Positions 7,568-14,587 of a stretch of 26,989 bases of DNA are shown here, in pieces (position 1 is the stretch's first letter; every line of letters starts with the position of its first letter). Location: the NCBI GenBank assembly GCA_016926985.1, contig JAFGNO010000108.1:1-26989 (forward strand), given 5' to 3'. The stretch comes from Anaerolineae bacterium (GTDB lineage Bacteria > Chloroflexota > Anaerolineae > Aggregatilineales > UBA3940). Below the pieces are notes generated by a model, which saw only the letters and a list, made by a program, of their open reading frames with translations, was not told the DNA's origin and did no database searches. Position numbers and translations under genes: made by a program.

Positions 7568-7596
7568 AATCTACTGTCAGGACCGGGCATTGTCAA
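7568..7596 (-). promoter_or_regulatory. Promoter of the ATL-PHP unit, apparently leaderless
   Basis: On the minus strand a perfect TTGACA (7596-7591) is followed after 17 bases by TAGATT (7573-7568). The ATG of the ATL gene begins seven bases after the -10, where transcription normally starts. No ribosome-binding site is present. The mRNA is therefore predicted to start at or within a base or two of the initiation codon. Confidence 0.6.
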
Positions 7597-7621
7597 GCCG
7601 TTAATGATCCCACCTCGAGCG

Positions 7622-7650
7622 TTGTCAGCCTGAATTGGAATCAGTATACT
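7622..7650 (+). promoter_or_regulatory. Promoter of the polX operon
   Basis: TTGTCA (7622-7627) and TATACT (7645-7650) are separated by exactly 17 bases, each matching five of six sigma-70 consensus positions. Transcription would start near 7657, giving a leader of about 40 bases before the polX ATG at 7696. This also excludes the GTG at 7651 as the start. The promoter diverges from the ATL promoter about 30 bases away. Confidence 0.75.
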
Positions 7651-7695
7651 GTGCCAACAACTGCGGGCCATTATTCAACTATCAGAGCAGATCCT

Positions 7696-9432
7696 ATGCC
7701 AAAACTGACCAACCAGGAAATCGCCGGCATTTTTGCCCGGGTAGCAGACATGCTGGAGATTAAAGGCGAGAGCATCCACCGGGTGCTGGCTTACCGGCGG
7801 GCATCTGAAACCATTGCCGAACTGCCCCGCGATTTATCTGCTGTCTGTGAAGAAAACAAACTGACCGACCTGCCCCACATCGGGCAGACGCTGGCGGAAA
7901 AAATCGAGGAGCTCCTGACTACCGGTGAGCTTACCTTCTATAAACGACTGGCTGCTGAAGTCCCCCCCGGTGTCGTGGATATGCTTGCCATATCGGGTAT
8001 GGGGCCTAAACGCGCTGCGCTGTTCTGGAAAGAGCTTGGCCTGACCGGTGTGGGTGAGCTGGAAAAAGCCGCCCAGGAAGGGCGGCTGCGCACGCTGCCG
8101 GGGATGGGAGCAAAAAGCGAGGCAAAAATACTGGAGGGCATCCAGGCTCTGGCCCGCCGGACTGATCGGCTGCCGCTTGACCGGGCGCTCCCGGCTGCGA
8201 TGCAGATTCTTGAGCGACTGATGATGCTGCCTGAAACGCTGCAGGGGGATGTTGCTGGCTCGCTGCGCCGCCGTCGTGACACAATCGGCGACATTGATAT
8301 CCTGGTAACCAGCCAAATGCCAGCGCCGATCATGGAAGCGTTCAACAACCTGCCAGAAGTTGCGCGCCTGCTGGTTTCCGGGGATACAAAGTCATCAGTA
8401 GAGCTTCATACAGGCCAACAGGTCGATCTCCGGATTCTGCCACCGGAACGCTATGGAACGCTGCTCTCCTATTTCACTGGCAGCAAGGAACATAATGTAC
8501 GGCTGCGCGAACTGGCGCTGAAGAAAGGGCTTTCGTTAAGCGAGAATGCTTTCACGGTTGTTGAGACAGCAGAAGAAATTCTGTGTGCGACAGAAGAAGC
8601 GGTCTATAACCGGCTGGGGTTGCCCTGGATCCCCCCGGAGCTGCGGGAAAACCGGGGAGAAATTGAGGCCGCGCAAGAAGGCTCACTGCCCGATCTCATC
8701 GAAATGGGCGATATCCGCGGTGACCTGCAGATGCACACCACCTGGAGTGATGGGAAAGCCAGCGTCATTGACATGGCGCAGGCTGCCCTGACGCTTGGGC
8801 GGGAATATATCCTCATCACCGATCACAGCTATGGCCTTGGAATAGTTCAGGGGCTTAAGCCTGATGATATTGCCAGGCAGCGGGCTGAGATTGACGGGGC
8901 AAATGAAAAGCTTCACGGCCAGATTATCATCTTGCAGGGGATTGAAGTTGAAATCAAGGCGGACGGCTCTCTGGACTTTGATGATGATATACTCGCTCAA
9001 TTTGATATTGTTCTTGCCTCCATGCATACAGGTCTCCAGCAGCCGCGTGAGCAGGTAACAGCCCGGCTGATCCAGGCCATTCGACATCCACGCGTCTCGA
9101 TCATCGGGCACCCTCGTGGGCGGTTGATCCCGGATCGGGAACCGGCTGCGCTGGACATGGATGTGGTATTGTCTGAAGCTGCGCACCATGATGTGGCAAT
9201 GGAAATTAACGCCAACCCCAGGCGGCTTGACCTGAATGACCATTACGCGCGCCGCGCGGTTGAACTTGGTGTAAAATTAGCAATCAGCACCGATGCCCAT
9301 TCCCCGGAACAACTGTCGATGATGCACTATGGGGTGTCAACTGCACGTCGGGGATGGATTGAGGCAAAACACGTGATCAACACCTGGCCGCGGGATAAAC
9401 TGCTCACCTGGGCGAAGGAACGAGAAATATGA
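7696..9432 (+). CDS. polX: DNA polymerase/3'-5' exonuclease PolX
   Basis: A 578-residue bacterial family X DNA polymerase, normal length. Helix-hairpin-helix segments occur at about 58-64 (LPHIGQT) and 99-105 (ISGMGPK). The polymerase core has GSLRRRRDTIGDIDILV (188-204), giving catalytic D199 and D201, with the third Asp in QQVDLRILP (D244). A C-terminal PHP exonuclease domain starts at about 340 with LQMHTTWSDG, and continues with TDHS (375-378), GHPRG (471-475) and STDAHSP (531-537). The first His of the HxH pair is Gln here, a variant I recall from other PolX proteins. PolX fills short gaps in base-excision and alkylation repair. The start is the ATG at 7696, where the family sequence begins. 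Its stop overlaps the next gene by four bases (ATGA). Confidence 0.96.
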   Translation: MPKLTNQEIAGIFARVADMLEIKGESIHRVLAYRRASETIAELPRDLSAVCEENKLTDLPHIGQTLAEKIEELLTTGELTFYKRLAAEVPPGVVDMLAISGMGPKRAALFWKELGLTGVGELEKAAQEGRLRTLPGMGAKSEAKILEGIQALARRTDRLPLDRALPAAMQILERLMMLPETLQGDVAGSLRRRRDTIGDIDILVTSQMPAPIMEAFNNLPEVARLLVSGDTKSSVELHTGQQVDLRILPPERYGTLLSYFTGSKEHNVRLRELALKKGLSLSENAFTVVETAEEILCATEEAVYNRLGLPWIPPELRENRGEIEAAQEGSLPDLIEMGDIRGDLQMHTTWSDGKASVIDMAQAALTLGREYILITDHSYGLGIVQGLKPDDIARQRAEIDGANEKLHGQIIILQGIEVEIKADGSLDFDDDILAQFDIVLASMHTGLQQPREQVTARLIQAIRHPRVSIIGHPRGRLIPDREPAALDMDVVLSEAAHHDVAMEINANPRRLDLNDHYARRAVELGVKLAISTDAHSPEQLSMMHYGVSTARRGWIEAKHVINTWPRDKLLTWAKEREI

Positions 9433-10676
9433 CACGACGAACCGGGCATACTGCCATCATTGAGCGGGCATTTAAGGGTCTGGATAAACAGGCTGTCGAC
9501 ATGCTGCGGCGCGTGGCTGTGAAATCCACCTACCCGGCTAATACAGTGCTGTGCCATGAGGGGGATCCTGCCGACCGGTTTTATGTCATAACAGATGGCC
9601 GGGTGATCATCACCAAAGCCCTTGAAGGAACGGATGAGGATTTTGTGCTGGGCTTCCTGACCGACGGGGAATATTTTGGCGAGATGGGGATCATCACCGA
9701 AGAACCCCGGGGAGCGACGGTGACCACCATCGTTGACACCGAAGTGCTTGAGATATCAAAAAAGGATTTCGACAGTGTCTTCAGTTCAAGCCCGGCGATG
9801 GCGCGCAGCATCCTGAACACGCTGATCCGTATCATCCGCGAGACCGATACAAGGGCGATTGAGGACCTTGAGAAGCGTGTAGAGGAACTGAGGGTTGCTT
9901 ACAAAGAACTCGAAGCTGCGCAAGCAGATCGCATCGCCAAGGCGGCGCTGGAGGCTCAGCTGGAGGTTGCAGCGCGCGCCCAGCGCAGCCTGCTGCCTAC
10001 CGAGCTTCCCCAGGTTGAGGGGTTTGAATTTGCCGCCAAGTTTGAGCCAGCGCGTCAGGTTGGGGGTGACTTTTACGATGTTCGCCTGCTCGAAAGTGGG
10101 CAGGTGGCTATCCTCCTGGCAGATGTGTCAGATAAAGGGGCGCATGCCGCCCTGTTTATGGCGGTCGCTCGCACCCTGTTTCTGAATGAGGAAAAGTATG
10201 TGCAGGAACCAGAAGAAGTGATGACTGCTGTTCACTATGGGTTGATCGCTTCTTCAGCCTATGATATGTTTGTTACCGCGCTGTACGGGGTTCTCGATCC
10301 CGAAACAAATGTGTTCCGGTATGTACGCGGCGGTCATGATGAGCCACTGTATATCCATAACGATGGTATGACCGAATTTCTTGGTGGCAGCGGTCGGTTT
10401 CTGGGATTGTGGCCGGAGTTGACCACACCTTTTAAGGAGCAGCAGGTACAGCTTAAATCTGGAGACTGTCTTGTGATCTACAGTGACGGTGTTACTGATA
10501 TGCGCAATCCAGAAGGGGAAGCCTATGGCGCCGAGAACTTGGCTTCTCTTGTGCGGGGTCTTCGCATGTATGATGCAGACCGGATTGCACAGAGCATCTA
10601 CAGCGTTGTCCAGCAGCATCGTGCCGGAGCGGAGGCTTTTGACGATTTCTCATTGCTGGTTATTCGTGCCAGGTAA
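9429..10676 (+). CDS. Cyclic-nucleotide-binding domain plus SpoIIE/RsbU-type PP2C phosphatase
   Basis: A 415-residue cytoplasmic signalling protein. Residues 15-135 form a cNMP-binding domain of the CRP/PKA type: GDPADRFYVITDGRV (45-59) and the phosphate-binding cassette FGEMGIITEEPRGATV (83-98), with Arg94 in the ligand-contacting position. A coiled coil spans about 140-190 and ends in the linker QRSLLP. The SpoIIE-type PPM phosphatase domain (190-415) retains its metal aspartates in VGGDFYD (211-217), ADVSDKG (231-237), YSDGVTD (351-357) and FDDFSLL (404-410). Such proteins usually dephosphorylate anti-sigma-factor antagonists. No partner switch (STAS protein or kinase) is in the window. 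The start overlaps the polX stop (ATGA), so the two are translationally coupled. Confidence 0.93.
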   Translation: MTRRTGHTAIIERAFKGLDKQAVDMLRRVAVKSTYPANTVLCHEGDPADRFYVITDGRVIITKALEGTDEDFVLGFLTDGEYFGEMGIITEEPRGATVTTIVDTEVLEISKKDFDSVFSSSPAMARSILNTLIRIIRETDTRAIEDLEKRVEELRVAYKELEAAQADRIAKAALEAQLEVAARAQRSLLPTELPQVEGFEFAAKFEPARQVGGDFYDVRLLESGQVAILLADVSDKGAHAALFMAVARTLFLNEEKYVQEPEEVMTAVHYGLIASSAYDMFVTALYGVLDPETNVFRYVRGGHDEPLYIHNDGMTEFLGGSGRFLGLWPELTTPFKEQQVQLKSGDCLVIYSDGVTDMRNPEGEAYGAENLASLVRGLRMYDADRIAQSIYSVVQQHRAGAEAFDDFSLLVIRAR

Positions 10677-10688
10677 GAAGATATACGC

Positions 10689-11432
10689 ATGAGCGATATG
10701 CAGCAACCACCAGAAGATCAACCTACCCAAAGAAATGCGTCTGTCAGGCGGCAGCGAACCCCGATCCAGCGTCCAACCCGGACGCCGGATGAGAAGCGGC
10801 ATCCCCCGCCAGGAATTTCCCCGGAAAATCCTGACAAGGGCGCTCTTGCCCCGCCGCCCCGCACCAGACAGCCAGGAAAAGCCCGGCGCAGCCATCCGGA
10901 CCCTGGGCAGGTCAGCCGGGCCGGATCCGGCCTGTACGTTCCCTGGTGGGGATTTGTGGTTGTTATCCTGGTAGTGGCCGCAGTTACCTGTGGCATGTGG
11001 TACGTGGTATTCAGCAGCAGGGGAACCCCGACAGCTGAACTTGGCCCTTCACCCACCCCGATTTTTGTTTTGATTACCGCGACGCCCACCCTGGAGCAGT
11101 CGGGGAATGACAGTTTACAACCTTCTCCCACCCCCCAGCCCACGTCGACCTCGCTGCCGCCGTCCACCGAGACGCCCGATCCCGCCAACCTGCCAATCAC
11201 AATTGGCAGTACTATCGTGATTGCTGGCACGGACAATGCTGGCCTGGCAGTGCGCCAGGGCCCGGGTGTGGATTACACCTATTTTTTCGTGGCCAACGAT
11301 GGTGATGTTTTTGAGGTGAAAGACGGCCCCCGCGCTGCGGATGGCTACACATGGTGGTATATCACTGACCCGAATGACTCTGACCGTCTTGGCTGGGCAG
11401 TAGGCAGCTTCATGCGCGTATTTTCACCCTGA
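10689..11432 (+). CDS. Membrane-anchored protein with extracytoplasmic bacterial SH3 domain
   Basis: A 247-residue protein. Residues 1-85 are a disordered, Pro/Arg-rich cytoplasmic segment. One transmembrane helix lies at about 86-108 (WWGFVVVILVVAAVTCGMWYV). A Pro/Thr/Ser-rich linker (113-168, SPTP and TPTL units) leads to a bacterial SH3-like domain (170-247) with AGLAVRQGPGVDY (184-196) and WWYITDP (222-228). The layout suggests display of the SH3 domain at the cell wall, perhaps binding peptidoglycan or a protein partner. It follows the phosphatase gene after 12 bases and is the last gene of the polX operon. It ends nine bases before the convergent lipM stop, with no obvious terminator between. 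The AAGAAG stretch upstream is a weak ribosome-binding site. Confidence 0.85.
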   Translation: MSDMQQPPEDQPTQRNASVRRQRTPIQRPTRTPDEKRHPPPGISPENPDKGALAPPPRTRQPGKARRSHPDPGQVSRAGSGLYVPWWGFVVVILVVAAVTCGMWYVVFSSRGTPTAELGPSPTPIFVLITATPTLEQSGNDSLQPSPTPQPTSTSLPPSTETPDPANLPITIGSTIVIAGTDNAGLAVRQGPGVDYTYFFVANDGDVFEVKDGPRAADGYTWWYITDPNDSDRLGWAVGSFMRVFSP

Positions 11433-11441
11433 GCACAGAAA

Positions 11442-12296
11442 TCAGCTTCGATGGGTCCAGGCATCTGTGGCATATTTGTTGATTCGCAGGTTTTCCGCCT
11501 GTGAACGCTCTTCTTTTGAAAGCTCAGAGACAACCAGTGTCAGATTTAGCGCCTGCTCAAAACCCTGTTGAATGGCTCTGGCAGCAATCCGGAAATCCAC
11601 CTGTTTACCAAGAATATCTTCAAGTGTCAGCGCGCGCTCCCGGACGCGAGCAACAGCCACCTGTCTATGCCACTCGGACGGGAATGCCAGCGTCTCACAG
11701 ATGCGCGCAATATCTCCAAACAGGGGTAGTGTGCCATGTTGTAAGGCTGCCAGCCCGCTCCGACGGGTTTGGGCGCTCCCGATCAGTTTTTTCCCCCGAA
11801 CGGTGATCTCGTAATCAGAGGGCACTTCAAAACAAACCGGGCCTTTGAACCGGTGTACTTGCCGGGTTGCCGGGTTGGCATTTACTGAAATATCCAAAGC
11901 CTCAAGCCCCCCTATCAACCCCCTGCTGAGCCGACGGTAGCTGTCTATCACGCCCCCTTGCATACGTGGGTCATCAGCAGGAATGGCAATCGAGTAAGTC
12001 AGTTCGTCAATGTGCAGGATTGCCCTGCCCCCGGAAAGCCGGCGGACAATATCCCATCCTTTATCTCTCAAACGCTCCAGGTCGACATCTGTTGATGGCT
12101 GGCCATATCCCAGTGACAGGCAGGCTGGTTCCCACTGATAGAATCGTAAGGTTGGTGGCGCCAATTGAGTGCCGACGTGCGCAGCAATTGCCTCGTCGAT
12201 TGCCATGTTCATGGCACCGGAGGCTTTCTGGTGGAGGATCACACGCCAGACGGCAGGATCGTAGGTTTCAGAAGTTGGAGAATGATTATCACTCAC
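11442..12296 (-). CDS. lipM: LipM-type octanoyl-[GcvH]:protein N-octanoyltransferase / lipoate ligase family
   Basis: A 284-residue member of the biotin/lipoate ligase fold. Family motifs are WRVILHQKASGAMNMAIDEA (17-36), RRLSGGRAILHIDELTYS (85-102), CFEVPSDYEI (155-164) and KLIGSAQTRRSGLAALQHG (170-188). The cysteine in CFxxPSxYE (C155) is where LipM-type octanoyltransferases carry the thioester nucleophile. K170 is the conserved lysine. LipM moves octanoyl from acyl carrier protein to a lipoyl domain; LipA then adds sulfur. A lipoate ligase (LplA) function cannot be fully excluded. The GTG start has AGGTG eight bases upstream and a TACAAT promoter element near 12325. lipA and the lipoylated partner are not in the window. 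Confidence 0.85.
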   Translation of the reverse strand: MSDNHSPTSETYDPAVWRVILHQKASGAMNMAIDEAIAAHVGTQLAPPTLRFYQWEPACLSLGYGQPSTDVDLERLRDKGWDIVRRLSGGRAILHIDELTYSIAIPADDPRMQGGVIDSYRRLSRGLIGGLEALDISVNANPATRQVHRFKGPVCFEVPSDYEITVRGKKLIGSAQTRRSGLAALQHGTLPLFGDIARICETLAFPSEWHRQVAVARVRERALTLEDILGKQVDFRIAARAIQQGFEQALNLTLVVSELSKEERSQAENLRINKYATDAWTHRS

Positions 12297-12322
12297 TGTG
12301 GTTCACCTGTTTTGCCTGGCGG

Positions 12323-12353
12323 ATTGTATCAGAAGACCTCAAGTGGGTACAAT
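12323..12353. promoter_or_regulatory. Overlapping divergent promoters for lipM and the LCP gene
   Basis: The region is bounded by ATTGTA (12323-12328) and TACAAT (12348-12353), an inverted repeat. On the plus strand TTGTAT (12324-12329), an 18-base spacer and TACAAT make a promoter for the LCP gene. On the minus strand the same bases read TTGTAC, an 18-base spacer and TACAAT for lipM. The -10 of one promoter is thus the -35 of the other, so only one polymerase can bind at a time. The -35 matches are modest. Confidence 0.45.
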
Positions 12354-12393
12354 GAGATACAGAATAGGTGCTGACGAGGTAATTATTTAGCAC

Positions 12394-13530
12394 ATGGTCA
12401 ATCAATTTGAGCGTGCTCCAGAGCACAACCTGTCAAACGGGCAGGAGAAAACACAGCAAAAGGAAGGAGCCCTGGCCCGACTGGATCGTATCCTGACCGA
12501 GCGGCTGGGGGAATGGGGGACTGTTATCGGAATTTCTGGTCTGTTTGGCGGGACGATCCTCTTGAGTCTGGTGGTTGCAGTTGTCCTTCGCGCTCTGCTG
12601 TCGGCAGATGCGCTTAACCCATTCAGTCCGGATGAGAATGGGGCTTATATTGCGCCAAACGCGACGCCTAACCCGGAGTTTCTGGCACCTACAATCGAAC
12701 TGGGGAATGCACCGATCTGGCAGGGAACCGATCGAGTGACCGTGTTGGTTCTTGGGGCAGATACGCGCCCAGGACAGACCAATGCCAGCGGTCGCTCGCT
12801 GACTGACAGTATGATGTTGCTCATGATCGACCCTGAAAGACAGGTTGCGAGTGTGCTTTCCATTCCTCGCGACCTGTATGTCGATATTCCGGGCTATGGG
12901 TTAAACAGGATCAATACTGCCTATTTACTTGGGGGTGGGGAACTGGCAATTGCCACAGTGGAATACAACCTTGGCATTCGGGTCAACCACTACATGGTGA
13001 TGGAGTTTAACGCCTTTGTTATTTTTATTGATGAGATTGGCGGCATCGATATTTATGTGCCTCAGGAGATCAATGATCCCTTCTATCCAGATATGAATTA
13101 TGGGTTTGACCCCTTTTATATCTCGGCAGGACAGCATCATATGGATGGCGCGACAGCGCTCAAATATGCCCGCACCAGGCACACGCCGGATGTCGATTTT
13201 GGCCGTGCGCAGCGCCAGCAGGATATTTTGTTTGCCGTGCGCAACAGGATTTTGAGCCTGAACATGCTGCCCACCCTGATCCAGAAATCCCCCGTACTTT
13301 ATGCGACCCTGAGCGACAGTATTACCACCGATCTCACCCTGGAGCAGTTAGTCAGTCTGGCTTTGCTGGCCCAGGAGGTTGAGCGCGACTTCATCCGGAC
13401 CGGTGTGATAGACTATAACTACACGGAGTTTTATACCACCTCCAGCGGCGCCCAGGTGCTGATTCCCAATCGGGAAAATATCGGCTATCTGTTAAGCCAG
13501 GTCTTCTGGCTTGAGCTAGAGGCGCAATAG
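12394..13530 (+). CDS. LytR-CpsA-Psr (LCP) family glycopolymer ligase
   Basis: A 378-residue type II membrane protein. A cytoplasmic N-terminus (1-40) and one membrane helix (about 42-68) are followed by a linker and the LCP domain (114-290). Core motifs are VLVLGADTRPG (117-127), RSLTDSMMLLMID (134-146), VLSIPRDLYVDIPG (154-167), RINTAY (172-177), and ALKYARTRHTPDVDFGRAQR (255-274). The arginines and aspartates that bind the pyrophosphate-lipid and the metal are present. LCP enzymes attach glycopolymers from undecaprenyl carriers to peptidoglycan or other acceptors. The ATG sits about 34 bases after the predicted transcription start, with a distant GAGGT stretch upstream. The neighbours give no clue to the polymer. 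Confidence 0.93.
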   Translation: MVNQFERAPEHNLSNGQEKTQQKEGALARLDRILTERLGEWGTVIGISGLFGGTILLSLVVAVVLRALLSADALNPFSPDENGAYIAPNATPNPEFLAPTIELGNAPIWQGTDRVTVLVLGADTRPGQTNASGRSLTDSMMLLMIDPERQVASVLSIPRDLYVDIPGYGLNRINTAYLLGGGELAIATVEYNLGIRVNHYMVMEFNAFVIFIDEIGGIDIYVPQEINDPFYPDMNYGFDPFYISAGQHHMDGATALKYARTRHTPDVDFGRAQRQQDILFAVRNRILSLNMLPTLIQKSPVLYATLSDSITTDLTLEQLVSLALLAQEVERDFIRTGVIDYNYTEFYTTSSGAQVLIPNRENIGYLLSQVFWLELEAQ

Positions 13531-13591
13531 ATTCTGTCAGCAGGCTGTGAGCGCAGTTGCACTGCGTCATGGTATCCCCGAAGGGAACCGC

Positions 13592-14587
13592 ATGAGTGAT
13601 TTCAAACAGCTCCCGATGTTCAATAATATGCCGGTGCCACCTCCCGATGAGAGTGCAGAGGCTGAGGGTGAGTCGCCGGTTAAACCGGAAACGCCGCTTC
13701 AGGAGGCGGTGGATGTTTACCTGGTGGCACTTAAATTAAGCGGCGCATCCATTCATACACTGAAGGCGTTCAAGAGCGATTTGAATCTGCTGGGTTCCTG
13801 GTCCGGGGAAGACAAACCGGTTGGCGATTTCTCAACGGCGGAACTCAACAAGTTTCTTCACTGGATGCTGACTGAGCGTGGCAAACCGTGCAGCCCAAAA
13901 ACCTATGCACGCCGCGTCACCACATTGAAGAATTTTTTCAGCTATCTCTATGAAGAACGGGCGGTACAGAAGGATCCGGCTGTTGCTTTGATTCAGAAAC
14001 CGGTCAGCAGTCCCCTTCCCGATATTCTATTTCAGGGCGAGGTTGATGAAGTTCGTCGGACAATCCGGGGTCTTCGGACTGACTCGGAAAAACCGGATGC
14101 CCGGCCCGAACTGCTGGTTTCGCTGCTCCTCCAGACCGGTATCAAAAAATCGGAGTGTGTGGGGCTGCGCATCACCGATGTGGTGCGTGATGACCTGGAA
14201 AAACCTTACATCTGGGTGCGGTATGCAAATCCCCGGATGCGCTTTAAGGAGCGCAAAATTGTGGTTGAACCGGCCCTGCTGCAAGTCCTGGATGAATACC
14301 TGGAGCAGCGTAAGCCCACCACACATATTTTTGAGTGCACACCGCGTAACCTTGAATATGTCCTGCGGGATGTGACTCAAGTGGCCGGTTTGAGCCGTCT
14401 GAAACTCTCATTTGAGCTGCTGCGCTGGACAGCCTCGGTGCAGGATTATATGGCAGGCATGGAGCATGAGAAACTGCGCCAGAAGATGGGCCTCAGCCGG
14501 ATAGCCTGGCGGGATACAAGCAGTAAACTTGAGCAGTTGGCGCAGACAGTGAAAGAGCACGAGGCACAAAAAGCCGGCGCGTCATAG
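13592..14587 (+). CDS. Tyrosine-recombinase-fold protein with degraded active site
   Basis: A 331-residue protein with the layout of XerC/D-type recombinases. A core-binding SAM-like domain spans about 35-140 (for example SIHTLKAFKSDLNLLGSW and TYARRVTTLKNFFSYLY) and a catalytic-fold domain about 145-315. Aligned by eye to the XerD pattern, the first catalytic Arg (TGxRxSE) is Lys185. The His of HxLRH is Glu275, Arg278 is kept, the His of LGH is Leu301, and the nucleophilic Tyr is Ser310. Only the second Arg and a strand lysine (K219 or K222) survive, so normal strand exchange is unlikely. The ATG at 13592 has an AAGGGA site. The N-terminus has QLPMF (6-10), like a sliding-clamp-binding peptide. 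The gene overlaps the convergent rlmI-like gene by six bases. Confidence 0.8.
   Translation: MSDFKQLPMFNNMPVPPPDESAEAEGESPVKPETPLQEAVDVYLVALKLSGASIHTLKAFKSDLNLLGSWSGEDKPVGDFSTAELNKFLHWMLTERGKPCSPKTYARRVTTLKNFFSYLYEERAVQKDPAVALIQKPVSSPLPDILFQGEVDEVRRTIRGLRTDSEKPDARPELLVSLLLQTGIKKSECVGLRITDVVRDDLEKPYIWVRYANPRMRFKERKIVVEPALLQVLDEYLEQRKPTTHIFECTPRNLEYVLRDVTQVAGLSRLKLSFELLRWTASVQDYMAGMEHEKLRQKMGLSRIAWRDTSSKLEQLAQTVKEHEAQKAGAS

Noticed and set aside
7651..7695. An upstream GTG start for polX
   Set aside because: The GTG directly abuts the -10 hexamer and would lie before the transcription start. The family alignment begins at the ATG at 7696.
8683..9243. A 186-codon open frame antisense to polX, and several similar ones elsewhere (for example 19891-20454 antisense to hom and 21087-21668 antisense to the LysM gene)
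   Set aside because: Each is the reverse complement of a gene with clear family motifs. None has independent evidence of coding.
13552..13566. A small hairpin (CGCAGT-TGC-ACTGCG) between the LCP and recombinase-like genes as a terminator
   Set aside because: The stem is only six base pairs and no T tract follows, so it is not enough to call a terminator.
13592..14587. The recombinase-like gene as the mark of an integrated mobile element
   Set aside because: No tRNA, att-like duplication, inverted repeats, excisionase or cargo genes lie around it. The neighbours are housekeeping genes in tight order, so a resident chromosomal gene is more likely.
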